A stretch of 24,483 bases of DNA from a virus: positions 1 through 24,483 of IMG/VR virus record IMGVR_UViG_3300042305_001809; one strand, 5' to 3'. The number at the start of each line of letters is the position of its first letter. The stretch's first letter is position 1. A model generated the notes under the pieces. That model was not told where the DNA came from. It saw only the letters and a list, made by a program, of their open reading frames with translations, and made no database searches. Shown here one piece after another: positions 6,815 to 14,971 of the stretch. A program made the position numbers and the translations under genes.

Positions 6815-8248
6815 CTATGCCGCCTGACGCTGCAGGCCCACATGGACATGGTGAAGCGTCTGCGACGCCCGGGTGATGGCCACATAGAGCAGTTCCTTGC
6901 GCTCTGAGCTCCGCTCGTAGTCGTTCCACACGTAGACATGCGGGAAAGTGCTGCCCTGGGACTTGTGAATCGTGCAGGCGAAGCCGAAATCCACCTCGAT
7001 GAAGTGCTCCTTGAGTGGGAAATACTCCAGCGCCCACCGCCTGTGAACAGCATCCCGCGCCTGCTTGGCCGCCCGCAGCTCCGCTTCTGCCTGGAAGCCA
7101 CCCCCACCAGGCAACCGAGCGATCAGCTCCGCCACCCTGGCCTCAGCCGGCTTCAGCTCCCCCGAGATCGAAGCCCCCAGCTCCTTGATGTCGCGTTTGT
7201 ACGCAAGCTTCGAGTCATCTGATAGGACGTGAACTGTGTATTCACCGTCGAGTTCCAACTCCCATGCGGAGTAGCTGTACTTATCAAGCACCCAGTATTC
7301 ATCCAAATACCGAGCTGCTGTGACATTCACATCAGCGTTGTTTGGAATCAGCACCTGATCACCGTCCATGTAGGCACTCAACGTGACGAGTTGATCCCCC
7401 ACCATGAAATCCGGCACCTCCGGCCCATGCAGCTGGCGCCGGGCCTCCCGATTGAACTGCCGCCGGTTCGCATTGGTCCAGCACAGCATCACCGGCGACG
7501 TAGCTGCTGCATCCCCGAGCTCGGTGAGGTGCCTCAGCCACCCGCTCCGCAGCTCCGCCGAGCTGTCGTAGGTCACCACCTGGGTGCCCCCTTCCGCGTC
7601 GGCCAGCACCTGAGGCCGCTCTAGCTTCCGTGCTCGGGTGGCCAGCTTCAGCATCGCGCCGTCGTGCCGCAGCACCTCGGTCAACACGTACCGGGTGCCC
7701 GTCGTGAAGCTGGGGCTCTTCCTGTACTCGTTGACCGGCTGCAGCTGGCAGGAGTCACCGGTGAACAGCAGCGCAATGTCTGCCTCCTCCACCGCCTCCA
7801 TGATGTAGCGGTGAAGCTCCTTCCCGATCATCGAGCACTCATCGACGATCAGGAGGTCGAAGTCCCGCAGGCTGGGCTGCCCCTTCTGTTTGAGCATCTC
7901 AGGCTGCCCCGGGCGCGACGGCGCTGGCACCAGCTTCAGCAGGCTGTGAATCGTCACGGGCTGGGGCAGTGGTTGCTCCGTGGCATCAGACAGCCGGCCC
8001 AGCATGCGGCTCAGCACCTTGGCGGCCTTGTGCGTCGGCGCGGCAATCGCAACCCGGTACTCCCGGTAGACGGCCTCGAGGATCAACGCCGACATCAGGG
8101 TCGACTTGCCTGTGCCGGCCGGCCCCTCAATCACTGCGTGATCTCCGGCATCAACGCCCCCGAGGACGGACTCGACGGTCTCAACCTGCGTCGCAGTCAG
8201 CTCAAAGCCGGTGGCCTGACGCCAGGCGTGTTCAACGTGAAGAGGCAT
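6815..8248 (-). CDS. SF1B DNA helicase, Dda/RecD-like
   Basis: This 477-residue ATP-driven helicase would unwind DNA ahead of the phage polymerase or aid recombination. Motifs in order are Walker A GPAGTGKST (42-50), motif Ia IAAPTHKAAKVL (68-79), Walker B/DEAD-like IVDECSM (134-140), motif III FTGDSCQLQPV (162-172), a TIHKSQGST motif V (426-434) and VAITRAS motif VI (456-462). An inserted charged segment at about 355-405 separates the two halves of domain 2, as in Dda and RecD2. The length is close to that of T4 Dda (439 residues). It sits between the primase-helicase and polymerase genes. The 109-bp gap upstream contains a hairpin (minus-strand GGGGCAGC with GCTGTCCC, 8326-8345), possibly an RNA-processing or attenuation element. 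Confidence 0.92.
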   Translation of the reverse strand: MPLHVEHAWRQATGFELTATQVETVESVLGGVDAGDHAVIEGPAGTGKSTLMSALILEAVYREYRVAIAAPTHKAAKVLSRMLGRLSDATEQPLPQPVTIHSLLKLVPAPSRPGQPEMLKQKGQPSLRDFDLLIVDECSMIGKELHRYIMEAVEEADIALLFTGDSCQLQPVNEYRKSPSFTTGTRYVLTEVLRHDGAMLKLATRARKLERPQVLADAEGGTQVVTYDSSAELRSGWLRHLTELGDAAATSPVMLCWTNANRRQFNREARRQLHGPEVPDFMVGDQLVTLSAYMDGDQVLIPNNADVNVTAARYLDEYWVLDKYSYSAWELELDGEYTVHVLSDDSKLAYKRDIKELGASISGELKPAEARVAELIARLPGGGGFQAEAELRAAKQARDAVHRRWALEYFPLKEHFIEVDFGFACTIHKSQGSTFPHVYVWNDYERSSERKELLYVAITRASQTLHHVHVGLQRQAA

Positions 8249-8357
8249 AAAGAGTGTGGATGAAAAAAGAGTTCCGGCAAAAGCTGAAACTCAGTTGTAA
8301 ATGCAGCTTACAGGAATGGGACAGCATGCACAGCTGCCCCATCCAGAACTGGTCACA

Positions 8358-11243
8358 TCAGCTCAAGCGAAACGAGTCGATGTCCCAGGCCCCTCGACCC
8401 CGGCGAACCAGCCGCAGCCAGGCCGGTACGTCAGTGGTGTCCGTACTCGGGGTTTCACCCTGTTTGGGTTGACCCAACTCGCTGTCCTCGGGGTCAGGGG
8501 CTGCGGGGGCCTGAGGGGGGTCCCTAAAGATGACTCTCTCCGTGTCCGTAACCGAAACCTCATTCCCCGAGATCGCTTCCGCTGACTGAGTTTCGTCCTC
8601 GGGGGTTACGGACACCTCTCCTTGAGAGGTCCCTGTGTCCGCAGCTGCGGCGTATTCTGGCTCGGGCCCAGAAACACCCACTTGAGTCAACCCATCCTCA
8701 GGAGTGCTCTGCGTCTCTGGTGTCTCAGGTAAGACATCGCTCTCGGGGGCCTCAGGGGTTACGGACAAATCAGCCTCGGGGGTTATGGCCAAAACCGTGT
8801 CCGTAACCACATCCCTTCCAGCAGAACGAGTTTGAAAGAAATCAGGGAGGTTACGGACATCCTGACCCAGATACTTAAGGGCAACACACTGAAAAAGAGG
8901 TTCTGGCTTCCCTCCCTTCGGTCCAGCCTGTCTCGTCCCCGCCTCCTCCACGAGGCCAGCAGTCTTCCAGGCTGTGACCCACCTCCGCACCGTCCGCTCG
9001 CTCACCAGCTTCCCGAGCGCCCGCTGCCCCTCCAGCCGGGCATTGAGGGCGTAGCGCAGGTCCTTCACCGAGAGCGGACCCTCCGCCTGCTTCAGGAGGT
9101 CCAGCACGATCGTCCTCGGGGTTTCATCCCCGAGACCGTTGTCTTCCCGCGCCACGGTCGGCGTGAGGTCCTCCAGGCTCAGCACCTCCTCGATGTCCTC
9201 CTGGATGAGGAACCTGTCCCCCGAGCGCTGACCCCGGCACTTCTCGATCTTCAGGATCAGGGACCGGCTGCCGTACTCCCGGCGCTCCTCGTCGCTGAGC
9301 TCCAGCAGCTCCCAGGTCTCATGCACCGCATTGCGCAGCGCGTCGGTGCCCCGGAACTTGCTGCCGTCCTTGGTGTTGTGGTGAATCACCAGGAAGGTGG
9401 TAGGCGTGTACTCCACCCCGTTCTCCCGGGCGATCCGGTACAGCGTGTTGGCGTACTCCTTCTCGTACTCCTTGGCTGCCACAGCGGTGCTCACCGAGGT
9501 CAGGGAGTCGATCACCACGAGCGCCGGCTTGTGCTCCTGCAGCCACTTGACCAGCAGCCGGTACTGGCTCTGTTGCCAGTACGGCTTGAACACGAACCAC
9601 TTGTCGGCCCCGCTGGTGTCGATCCCCTGTTGGTCCAGGTACTCGGCGTAGTCCGTCTCGCTCATGTCCGTGCCGATGAACAGCACGTTCCCCGAGGTCG
9701 TCGGCTTGACGTTGAGCCCCCGAATCTTGAGCGTCTCCTGCCGGCCGATGATCCGGCTCAGCAGCACCGCGATCCGCGTCTTCCCGAGGCCGCCCCTTGC
9801 GTGGAACAGGATCGTGCTGGGCCTGGACATGAAGTCCGGGATCAGATACGCCCTATTCCCCCTGGCCTTCTTCTGCCAGTCCGGGTCATCCTCGTGCTGC
9901 CGCTCGCTGAGCAGGTAGCGCTCCACCGCCGACTCGATCTGGGGCCCGCTGCGATAGACGTGCCCGAGGCCGGCATCCCGCGCCAGCTCCAGCAGCTTGA
10001 AGTGGCAGACCTCCGGGTTCTCCACCTCCTCGATCGTCCGCTGGGCCACCTTGAAGAACGTCGCCGCCGTCATCCGCGTCAGCGGGGCCTCCTTGGTGAC
10101 CACCTCCTGCACCTGGGCGCACGCCGGGTACTCCAGCCCCAGCCCCGAGGCGATCTCCGCCACGTAGGTCTCCAGCGCCGCCCCCCGAGGCCGGGCGGCA
10201 TGCGGATCGTTCGTCCGCACCTTGTGGATGAAGTCCAGGACGTCGCCGCCCACGGCGCACGCCTTGCAGTCCCAGCAGCCACTCTCCATCGAATACTGGA
10301 ACGCGGTGCCGCTGGTGCCCCCATGCCACGGGCAGCCGCTCATCCGCTGCGGGTTGCTCCCCTCCCGGGTCCGCCAGCCGTAGTTGTCGAACGCAACGTG
10401 GTTGAAGACGAGGTCTTCCAGTCGGGGCCGCAGCAGGGCCTGCATCTCCTCTTTGAAGAACCAGCCCCGGATCTGCTTCTCCGGCACCAGGGTCTCGCCC
10501 AGCTCCCCGTCCAGCGCCTTCAGGTCCTCCTCGGAGAGCCAGCGCACCGGCTGGCGGAAGCTCCGCAGGACATCCAGGATCCACTGCGGGGCCAGCTCCA
10601 CCTGGCCGTGGTTGTAGTTCAGCCAGGTGTACGGCTTCTTCGTGTCCGGGTGGGGGCTCCCCGGCGCCACGCTCTGGCACTTGTTGAAGCGCAGCACCAC
10701 CTCCTCGTAATCCGGCTTCTGATAGGCCCCCTCCCCCAGGGCGGACGCAGCTGGCTTCACGCCCGCTGCGCGGGCCATGTCGCCATTGCCCAGGTGCCAG
10801 GTGCCATCCAGCCGCAGGATCACGGTCTTGACCTCGCGCAGCTCCGGGATCAGCGCCGCCGGCACCCGGTAGAGGATCTGCCGCCGGCCCGGCTTCCCCG
10901 AGGTCCAGCTCATGGTGGACTCCTCGCCCAGGGCCTCGTAGGCGTCACCGGCCACCGCCTGGTAGCGGGCATCGGCATCCGGCCCATCGATGTCCACGGC
11001 GATCAGCCCACCGGAGAACTCCCCGGTGACCACCCCGAGGCCGCGATAGCTGACCTTGCTCTTGTACTCCTCGAGGAGCTTCTCCCTGGGAAGGGGCTTC
11101 TCGGCCCATTCGCGCAGGTAGGTGGCCTTGCCGGCTACTGGCACGAAGCACCACCAATCGGGGTAGACCCCCCGCTGGCACTGCACCATGGGCGAGCCGG
11201 AGAAGTCAACGCCATCGGCATTGCGCGTTGATAACGCTTTCAT
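8358..11243 (-). CDS. Primase-helicase: Prim-Pol-like N-terminus, zinc finger, RepA-type ATPase
   Basis: This 961-residue protein is the first gene of the leftward replication operon. Residues 25-190 resemble bifunctional Prim-Pol/D5-type primases, with the acidic pair VDIDG (Asp84, Asp86). A CHC2-like zinc finger is visible at Cys304, His307, Cys326 and Cys329. Residues 470-690 are a RecA-like ATPase of the RepA/AAA_25 group: Walker A ARGGLGKT (482-489), Walker B LVVIDS (575-580) and VIHHNTKDGSKFRGTDA (619-635). A winged-helix segment follows at about 710-768. The last 155 residues are a low-complexity acidic tail rich in Pro, Glu, Thr and Ser with repeated SVTPE, ending in a tryptophan- and arginine-containing patch. 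The DNA encoding that tail carries the iteron-like repeats. It likely both unwinds and primes, and may recognise the origin. Confidence 0.88.
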   Translation of the reverse strand: MKALSTRNADGVDFSGSPMVQCQRGVYPDWWCFVPVAGKATYLREWAEKPLPREKLLEEYKSKVSYRGLGVVTGEFSGGLIAVDIDGPDADARYQAVAGDAYEALGEESTMSWTSGKPGRRQILYRVPAALIPELREVKTVILRLDGTWHLGNGDMARAAGVKPAASALGEGAYQKPDYEEVVLRFNKCQSVAPGSPHPDTKKPYTWLNYNHGQVELAPQWILDVLRSFRQPVRWLSEEDLKALDGELGETLVPEKQIRGWFFKEEMQALLRPRLEDLVFNHVAFDNYGWRTREGSNPQRMSGCPWHGGTSGTAFQYSMESGCWDCKACAVGGDVLDFIHKVRTNDPHAARPRGAALETYVAEIASGLGLEYPACAQVQEVVTKEAPLTRMTAATFFKVAQRTIEEVENPEVCHFKLLELARDAGLGHVYRSGPQIESAVERYLLSERQHEDDPDWQKKARGNRAYLIPDFMSRPSTILFHARGGLGKTRIAVLLSRIIGRQETLKIRGLNVKPTTSGNVLFIGTDMSETDYAEYLDQQGIDTSGADKWFVFKPYWQQSQYRLLVKWLQEHKPALVVIDSLTSVSTAVAAKEYEKEYANTLYRIARENGVEYTPTTFLVIHHNTKDGSKFRGTDALRNAVHETWELLELSDEERREYGSRSLILKIEKCRGQRSGDRFLIQEDIEEVLSLEDLTPTVAREDNGLGDETPRTIVLDLLKQAEGPLSVKDLRYALNARLEGQRALGKLVSERTVRRWVTAWKTAGLVEEAGTRQAGPKGGKPEPLFQCVALKYLGQDVRNLPDFFQTRSAGRDVVTDTVLAITPEADLSVTPEAPESDVLPETPETQSTPEDGLTQVGVSGPEPEYAAAADTGTSQGEVSVTPEDETQSAEAISGNEVSVTDTERVIFRDPPQAPAAPDPEDSELGQPKQGETPSTDTTDVPAWLRLVRRGRGAWDIDSFRLS
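8543..8859. repeat. Five copies of an 11-bp sequence, candidate origin iterons
   Basis: GGTTACGGACA or its complement occurs exactly at 8543-8553 (complement), 8604-8614, 8757-8767, 8798-8808 (complement) and 8849-8859. A degenerate copy at 8781-8791 forms an imperfect inverted repeat with 8798-8808, and another weak copy lies at 8438-8448. On the coding strand the copies are read three ways: SVT-P, VT-D-T and VRNL. The conservation is therefore at DNA level and not only a protein repeat. Phage lambda likewise keeps its origin iterons inside a replication gene. Origin function is inference. Confidence 0.55.
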
Positions 11244-11277
11244 GTAGTCTCACAACGGTTTTGAACTGGTCCGCTTG

Positions 11278-11313
11278 AGAGAGCCCGGGTTGGCCCCCCG
11301 GGCTCTCTTTTTT
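11278..11313 (+). terminator. Strong plus-strand terminator in the divergent control region
   Basis: AGAGAGCCCGGG (11278-11289) pairs perfectly with CCCGGGCTCTCT (11297-11308) over 12 bp, and five further T residues follow. Its direction is rightward, yet no rightward gene ends here; the nearest gene on the left is the start of the leftward primase gene. It may stop antisense transcripts crossing the replication operon or end a short unannotated RNA. Confidence 0.8.
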
Positions 11314-11479
11314 GCGCCTACGCAGCGATCAGGCCGACCAGAACAGGACACTAGCTGCAGCATCCTGAGTCGGTCTAGTGCGTTTCCGCACGGAATGCTC
11401 CAGATTTGCTCAAGAAATGCCACGGTCACGTTCAAGCTGCGGCTCTAAAAAACAGAATGTGATACCTTCAGATCAATTC
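11314..11479. promoter_or_regulatory. Divergent control region between the replication operon and the rightward genes
   Basis: This gap separates the leftward primase start (11243) from the rightward regulator (11480). It contains an inverted repeat CACTAG (11349-11354) with CTAGTG (11375-11380), and a short hairpin GTGCG - TTTC - CGCAC (11378-11391). Both are possible repressor sites. I see no convincing -35/-10 pair on either strand. A control role is inferred from the divergent arrangement. Confidence 0.4.
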
Positions 11480-12217
11480 ATGGCTACAGCCACTCACGAC
11501 GTGTCGCGTCCTGATGACGCCCCAGGCAGTGCCATCCCCGCCTACGACGAGGGCAGAGCTGTTTTCGCCCGCATGTTCACCCGTTGGATGGACGGCAACG
11601 GCTGGTCCCACCCGGTCATGACGAAACTCGCCCGGGGCTGCATGGGTGGTGAACAGGGCTGGTTGCACTCCAGCCAGATCGCTTCTCTCCGAGCCGGCGA
11701 CTCCCGCAACCCCGGCCCCCGCACCTTCGTGGCGATAGAACGCCTGAACTACTACCTCTACCGCTACGTCACCGATCGCGAGCTCCTGCCCCTCAGCACC
11801 TCCAGCAACGACTACCGCGAAGCCGCGCCCATCCTCGAGGCCGACAAACCCCCCGGCCTGGGCTGGTTCGTCGAGGTCTTCGCCGGCTACCGCACGCCCC
11901 GGGACTTCGACCTTGCTCTGGTCAAGATCCCCCCGGATCAGGGCGAGCGCTGCGCACGCCAGCTGGGGCGACTCCTGCGCCGCCTCTTCACCGAGAACGG
12001 TCACGACGTGGTCGAGGACGTGAGCTCCGTGCTCTACGCCCACTACCCCACCAAGGAACGAGCCAACCTGGACCTCGTGCGGCACCTCATCCAGGGTTTC
12101 ACCACGGTCGACACCACCCAGCTCGAGGCTGAAATGGCCAACCTGGCCGCCTTGGTGACCGCTCTCAGGCGCGAACCCACCACCGAGGACGACCTGCTCC
12201 GCCAGATCCGAAGGTGA
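11480..12217 (+). CDS. Putative DNA-binding regulator, first rightward gene
   Basis: This 245-residue protein begins at ATG 11480; the frame is open further upstream, but that part is A/T-rich and reads as unlikely protein. Residues 25-90 contain a possible XRE-like helix-turn-helix (HPVMTKLARG, then LHSSQIASLRAGDSRNPGP and FVAIERLNYYLYRY). HSSQI(A/S)xLRxG is a pattern I associate with cyanobacterial HTH proteins. Residues 115-245 are helical with charged segments and no enzyme motif. It opens the rightward series opposite the replication operon, the place of an early or lysogeny regulator in many temperate phages. The specific role (repressor or activator) is not visible. Confidence 0.55.
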   Translation: MATATHDVSRPDDAPGSAIPAYDEGRAVFARMFTRWMDGNGWSHPVMTKLARGCMGGEQGWLHSSQIASLRAGDSRNPGPRTFVAIERLNYYLYRYVTDRELLPLSTSSNDYREAAPILEADKPPGLGWFVEVFAGYRTPRDFDLALVKIPPDQGERCARQLGRLLRRLFTENGHDVVEDVSSVLYAHYPTKERANLDLVRHLIQGFTTVDTTQLEAEMANLAALVTALRREPTTEDDLLRQIRR

Positions 12218-12245
12218 GCAGATCCTTAAGAAACATCACGACCAA

Positions 12246-12280
12246 AACCGGATAGGTTGACCTGTTCCCCTCTTCCGGTT
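12246..12280 (+). promoter_or_regulatory. Stem-loop ending one base before the RHH start codon
   Basis: AACCGGA (12246-12252) pairs with TCCGGTT (12274-12280) around a 21-base loop; the ATG follows at 12282. A paired start region could limit translation, or the repeat could be an operator for the RHH protein. TTGACC with TAATGT at 17-bp spacing lies inside it, but that -10 would overlap the start codon, so I do not call it a promoter. Confidence 0.4.
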
Positions 12281-12281
12281 A

Positions 12282-12533
12282 ATGTCTGACCAGTCGACCC
12301 AGTTCTCCGGCACGCGCCACCGCGCCTACGGAGCCCCCAAGGCCAAGCGCCATCTGTATCTCACAGAAACCGCTTACCAACACCTTGTCGACTTGGCCAG
12401 ATGCGCGAACTCGTCTCCTTCGGAGGTGTGTGAGCAAATCATTCGCAATCACATTCACGCTTTGGCCATTCCTTCGAGCGACGTGTTTCATCTGCCCTCC
12501 GCAGACACCGCGCCTGAGACGAGTTCAAATTGA
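12282..12533 (+). CDS. Small ribbon-helix-helix-like protein
   Basis: This is an 83-residue protein. Residues 20-62 have the layout of a CopG/Arc ribbon-helix-helix: a basic strand (KAKRHLYLTETAYQHL), a first helix (LVDLARCAN), and a second helix after a Ser-Pro turn (SSPSEVCEQIIRNHIHAL). The N-terminus is polar and basic, and the C-terminal 20 residues are disordered. RHH proteins dimerise and bind operators. It follows the larger regulator by 64 bp, and the inverted repeat directly upstream could be its own operator. The start ATG has no Shine-Dalgarno sequence. Confidence 0.55.
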   Translation: MSDQSTQFSGTRHRAYGAPKAKRHLYLTETAYQHLVDLARCANSSPSEVCEQIIRNHIHALAIPSSDVFHLPSADTAPETSSN

Positions 12534-12560
12534 CTGCTACGAACTTCGCTCGCTACTTCC

Positions 12561-13115
12561 ATGCCTGCTGCAACCGCCTGGCTTTCCGCTGAAACAGTCG
12601 ACCAGGTCTCCAAGGAGACTTCTGCTGGTCGATACGTCAACCCTTCGAAGCTCGAAGAAGGCAAGGAGCACCGCTTCCGCCTCTTCGGCACCGGTGTCAC
12701 CGGCTTTGAAGCCTGGACTACCGACAACAAGCCGGTGCGCTACACGGACAAGCCCGAGGACGCTGATCTTCCCCCCAACGTGAAGATCGAGGACAACGGC
12801 TCCCCCAGCATCCGCCGCTTCCTGGCCGGCCTGGTTTACGACTACGCCAACGAAGACTTCAAGATCCTGCAGCTCACCCAGAAGGGCCTGATGAATGGGC
12901 TCTTCAAGTACATCCAGGATGAAGACTTTGGCGACCCCACCGGCTACGACATCAAGCTCACCCGCAAGGGCAGTGGCCTGAAGACCGAGTACAGCCTGGT
13001 GGCAGCCCCTCCCAAGCCGGCCGCCAAAGCCATCGAGGCCGAGTACGCCGACCTCTACTGCAACCTTGAGGCCCTCTTCGAGGGCAAGGACCCCTTCGAG
13101 GCTCCCCAGGGCTGA
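12561..13115 (+). CDS. Putative phage single-stranded-DNA-binding protein
   Basis: This 184-residue protein should coat single-stranded DNA made by the phage helicases. The central region (about 23-150) is rich in beta strands with scattered aromatic and basic residues: RYVNPSKLEEGKEHRFRLFG near the start, then LAGLVYDYANEDFKILQLTQ and EDFGDPTGYDIKLTRKGSGL. The segment "F-K-I-L-x-x-T-Q-K ... Y-I-x-D-E-D-x-G-D-P-T-x-Y-D-I-K" is one I associate with phage SSB-like proteins in replication modules. The C-terminus is acidic and ends in an aromatic patch (FEGKDPFEAPQG), as in other SSBs where it recruits partner proteins. It is followed by an HTH gene and a PD-(D/E)XK nuclease, in keeping with a recombination or replication group. 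No sequence search was possible. Confidence 0.6.
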   Translation: MPAATAWLSAETVDQVSKETSAGRYVNPSKLEEGKEHRFRLFGTGVTGFEAWTTDNKPVRYTDKPEDADLPPNVKIEDNGSPSIRRFLAGLVYDYANEDFKILQLTQKGLMNGLFKYIQDEDFGDPTGYDIKLTRKGSGLKTEYSLVAAPPKPAAKAIEAEYADLYCNLEALFEGKDPFEAPQG

Positions 13116-13140
13116 GCTCGTTCATCCAATTCAAGAACCG

Positions 13141-13161
13141 GGCGGGGGCAACCCCGCCTTT
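13141..13161 (+). terminator. GC hairpin with short T tract just before an HTH gene
   Basis: GGCGGGG (13141-13147) pairs with CCCCGCC (13152-13158) around GCAA, followed by TTT and CTC. The next start codon lies 12 bases on, so this is either a weak terminator/attenuator within the operon or a 5' stabilising hairpin. It belongs to a set of start-proximal hairpins in this genome. Confidence 0.5.
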
Positions 13162-13170
13162 CTCACATCC

Positions 13171-13431
13171 ATGACCGTGTCGTCCCACACCGCCTCACTG
13201 CTGGCCATCTACGGGCGCAATATCGATGTGGCTGCCTTCAAACGCGGCTGGTCCACCGCGCAGCTCTCGACCCTCCTGGGGATCAGCACTACCGCGCTCA
13301 ACCGCATTCGCTCCGGCAGGAACCGCTCGATCGACCCCGAGCTCCTGCAGCGCTTCACCGAGCTCTTCCACTGCGACTTCAACGCGCTGCTCACGCCGCA
13401 GACCGGCATCGACTACAAGACCGATGCTTGA
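13171..13431 (+). CDS. XRE-like helix-turn-helix protein
   Basis: This 86-residue protein starts at ATG 13171; the in-frame region before it crosses the hairpin and is not coding. Residues 20-75 match the Cro/CI-type HTH layout: AFKRGWSTAQLSTLLGISTT (recognition region), then ALNRIRSGRNRSIDPELLQR and LFHCDFNALL. This is the fold of small repressors such as Cro, so it is a candidate switch regulator. Its stop overlaps the start of the nuclease gene by 8 bp. The start has no Shine-Dalgarno sequence and follows a pyrimidine tract. Confidence 0.7.
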   Translation: MTVSSHTASLLAIYGRNIDVAAFKRGWSTAQLSTLLGISTTALNRIRSGRNRSIDPELLQRFTELFHCDFNALLTPQTGIDYKTDA

Positions 13432-14101
13432 CACCCGCATCCGCGCTCTGCCGCGCTTCGAGCTCATCCGAAACGACGCCGAAGAGGGCCGCACCTACAC
13501 CACTCCCGACGGTCGTTTCGCCTCCGTCACCAACATCCTCTCCGGCACCCGGGACCAGACCGGGCTCCAGCAGTGGCGCGAGTCCGTCGGCGAAGAACGC
13601 GCCGACTTCATCCGCAACACCGCTGCCTTCCGAGGCACCCGCCTCCACGAGGCCGTCGAGCAGTACCTCCTGGACGGTCAACGCCCCGCCTTCAACTTCC
13701 TAGTCACGCCCTACTGGAACTCGATCCGCCCCTTCGTCGAGTCCATCGACTACCCGGTCGTGATGGAAGCCCCGGTGTGGCATAGCGACGGCTACGCCGG
13801 CACCCTCGACTGTATTGCCTATCTCCCCGAGGACGGATCCCAGCCCTCTCTTCTTGACTGGAAGTCAGCTGATCGCCGGTGCAAACCCGACAAGCTCTAC
13901 GAGTACGGCCTACAGCTTGCTGCCTACAGACATGCCGCCAACCATGTCTATCGCCCTCAAGGGCTCTGTATCAACAAAGCCTCAGTGATTGTCGCCATCC
14001 CTGACGAGAAATACCAACGCCACGATCTCGACGAAGACGCTCTTGACCAACTCTATCTCCACTTTCTTGCACGCCTCCGTCACTTCACCCGAGCCCGCTA
14101 A
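13424..14101 (+). CDS. PD-(D/E)XK nuclease, RecB/Cas4-like
   Basis: This 225-residue single-domain nuclease has the motif order of the RecB/Cas4/lambda-exonuclease group: GTRLHEAV (His75), an acidic residue in VVMEAPVW (Glu115), GTLD (Asp129), DWKSA (Asp145, Lys147) and YGLQLAAYR (Gln164). It has no helicase domain and no visible iron-sulfur cysteine set, so it is unlike full Cas4. Next to the SSB-like protein it probably trims DNA ends for recombination-dependent replication, or degrades host DNA. The start ATG overlaps the HTH gene. Its TAA overlaps the ATG of the dNMP kinase by one base (TAATG), showing tight coupling. Confidence 0.85.
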   Translation: MLDTRIRALPRFELIRNDAEEGRTYTTPDGRFASVTNILSGTRDQTGLQQWRESVGEERADFIRNTAAFRGTRLHEAVEQYLLDGQRPAFNFLVTPYWNSIRPFVESIDYPVVMEAPVWHSDGYAGTLDCIAYLPEDGSQPSLLDWKSADRRCKPDKLYEYGLQLAAYRHAANHVYRPQGLCINKASVIVAIPDEKYQRHDLDEDALDQLYLHFLARLRHFTRAR

Positions 14102-14673
14102 TGACTTATCCCCGCATCATCGGCCTCTACAGCTCATCCCCACAGGCCGGCAAATCCACAATCGCAAAATATCTCGAGGACTTCGACTACCACCTCGTTT
14201 CCTTCGCTGAGCCGCTCCGGGAGATGCCCCTTCCGCTGCTCCTCAACCTCGGCTACTCCCGCGCAGCTGCCAAACAGCTCTTGCGCTACGACAAACACCT
14301 CCTCATCCCCGCGCTCGGGGTTACCGCTCGTCACCTCCTGCGCACCCTTGGCACCGAGTGGGGCCGCGACTGCGTTCACCCAGACATCTGGTTGAAGACC
14401 TGGCGGGCCCGCGCCGACCGCCTCCTGCTCGCCGGCCACAACATCGTCTGCGACGACCTGCGCTTCCCCAACGAAGCCGGCCTCCTGGCGGCCTACCCCC
14501 AGGCCGCCCTCTGGCGCGTCCACCGCGACACCGCTGCTCCCCCGAGCGAGCACCGCTCCGATGGTGGCCTGGACGACTACTCCGGCTTCCACGCCCAGAT
14601 CCACAACAACCGCACGGTGCTCGATCTCTACGAGCGCATCGACGGTCTTCTCGCTGCCGGCCATGTCCACTAA
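14101..14673 (+). CDS. Deoxynucleoside monophosphate kinase
   Basis: This 190-residue P-loop kinase phosphorylates dNMPs (probably dGMP, dTMP or a modified dCMP, as in T4 gp1) to dNDPs for phage DNA synthesis. The P-loop SSPQAGKST is at residues 12-20. The segment VTARHLLRTLGTEWGRDCVHPDIW (about 74-97) and CDDLRFPNEA (117-126) are hallmarks of the phage dNMP kinase family. The length is slightly below T4 gp1 (241). It stands in a compact run with the nuclease upstream and ThyX about 1 kb downstream, a nucleotide-supply group. The next small gene begins inside its last 11 bases. Confidence 0.85.
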   Translation: MTYPRIIGLYSSSPQAGKSTIAKYLEDFDYHLVSFAEPLREMPLPLLLNLGYSRAAAKQLLRYDKHLLIPALGVTARHLLRTLGTEWGRDCVHPDIWLKTWRARADRLLLAGHNIVCDDLRFPNEAGLLAAYPQAALWRVHRDTAAPPSEHRSDGGLDDYSGFHAQIHNNRTVLDLYERIDGLLAAGHVH

Positions 14674-14971
14674 GTCCGCTACACCTCGCAAGATCCGGCC
14701 ACCGCGCCCTCTGGTTGGCCCCCACGCCATCCCCGCTACCAACGCCCCTTACGAACTCGCCTACCTCAAACACCCCTGGCGCTTCGTCATCGGTGAGTGG
14801 GTTCACGTCCTGGGATTCCCCGACACCAAGACATTCCGCATTGAGGCGGGCTTCTTCCGCAAGGGACTCCCCATCTATCGCCTCTGCTCCAGCGGCGGCG
14901 AACAGCTGGAGGTCTTTCAGCTCCACATCAGCTCCGTCCCTATCTCCACCCTGCGCCGCCGCCGCCCATGA
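14663..14971 (+). CDS. Small protein of unknown function
   Basis: This 102-residue protein starts at an ATG within the end of the kinase gene (11-bp overlap). The first 25 residues are basic and proline-rich and the rest looks like a small beta-rich domain (RFVIGEWVHVLGFPDTKTFR, then IYRLCSSGGEQLEVFQLHIS), possibly an SH3-like barrel. The end is a run of arginines. I do not recognise a family. It is the first of four tightly overlapping small genes between the kinase and ThyX and is coupled to the next by an ATGA overlap. Confidence 0.6.
   Translation: MSTKSATPRKIRPPRPLVGPHAIPATNAPYELAYLKHPWRFVIGEWVHVLGFPDTKTFRIEAGFFRKGLPIYRLCSSGGEQLEVFQLHISSVPISTLRRRRP

Noticed and set aside
8832-11231. A 799-codon open frame on the plus strand opposite the primase-helicase gene
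   Set aside because: It mirrors a strongly supported gene in GC-rich DNA, where stops are rare in the antisense frame; its translation is Pro/Leu/His/Arg-rich without any motif.
12256-12284. Sigma-70 promoter TTGACC with TAATGT
   Set aside because: The -10 would overlap the start codon of the only gene it could serve, and no later in-frame Met exists.
13424-14101. Cas4 nuclease belonging to a defence system
   Set aside because: The nuclease motifs fit, but the iron-sulfur cysteines and any cas1/cas2 neighbours are missing; context is phage replication.
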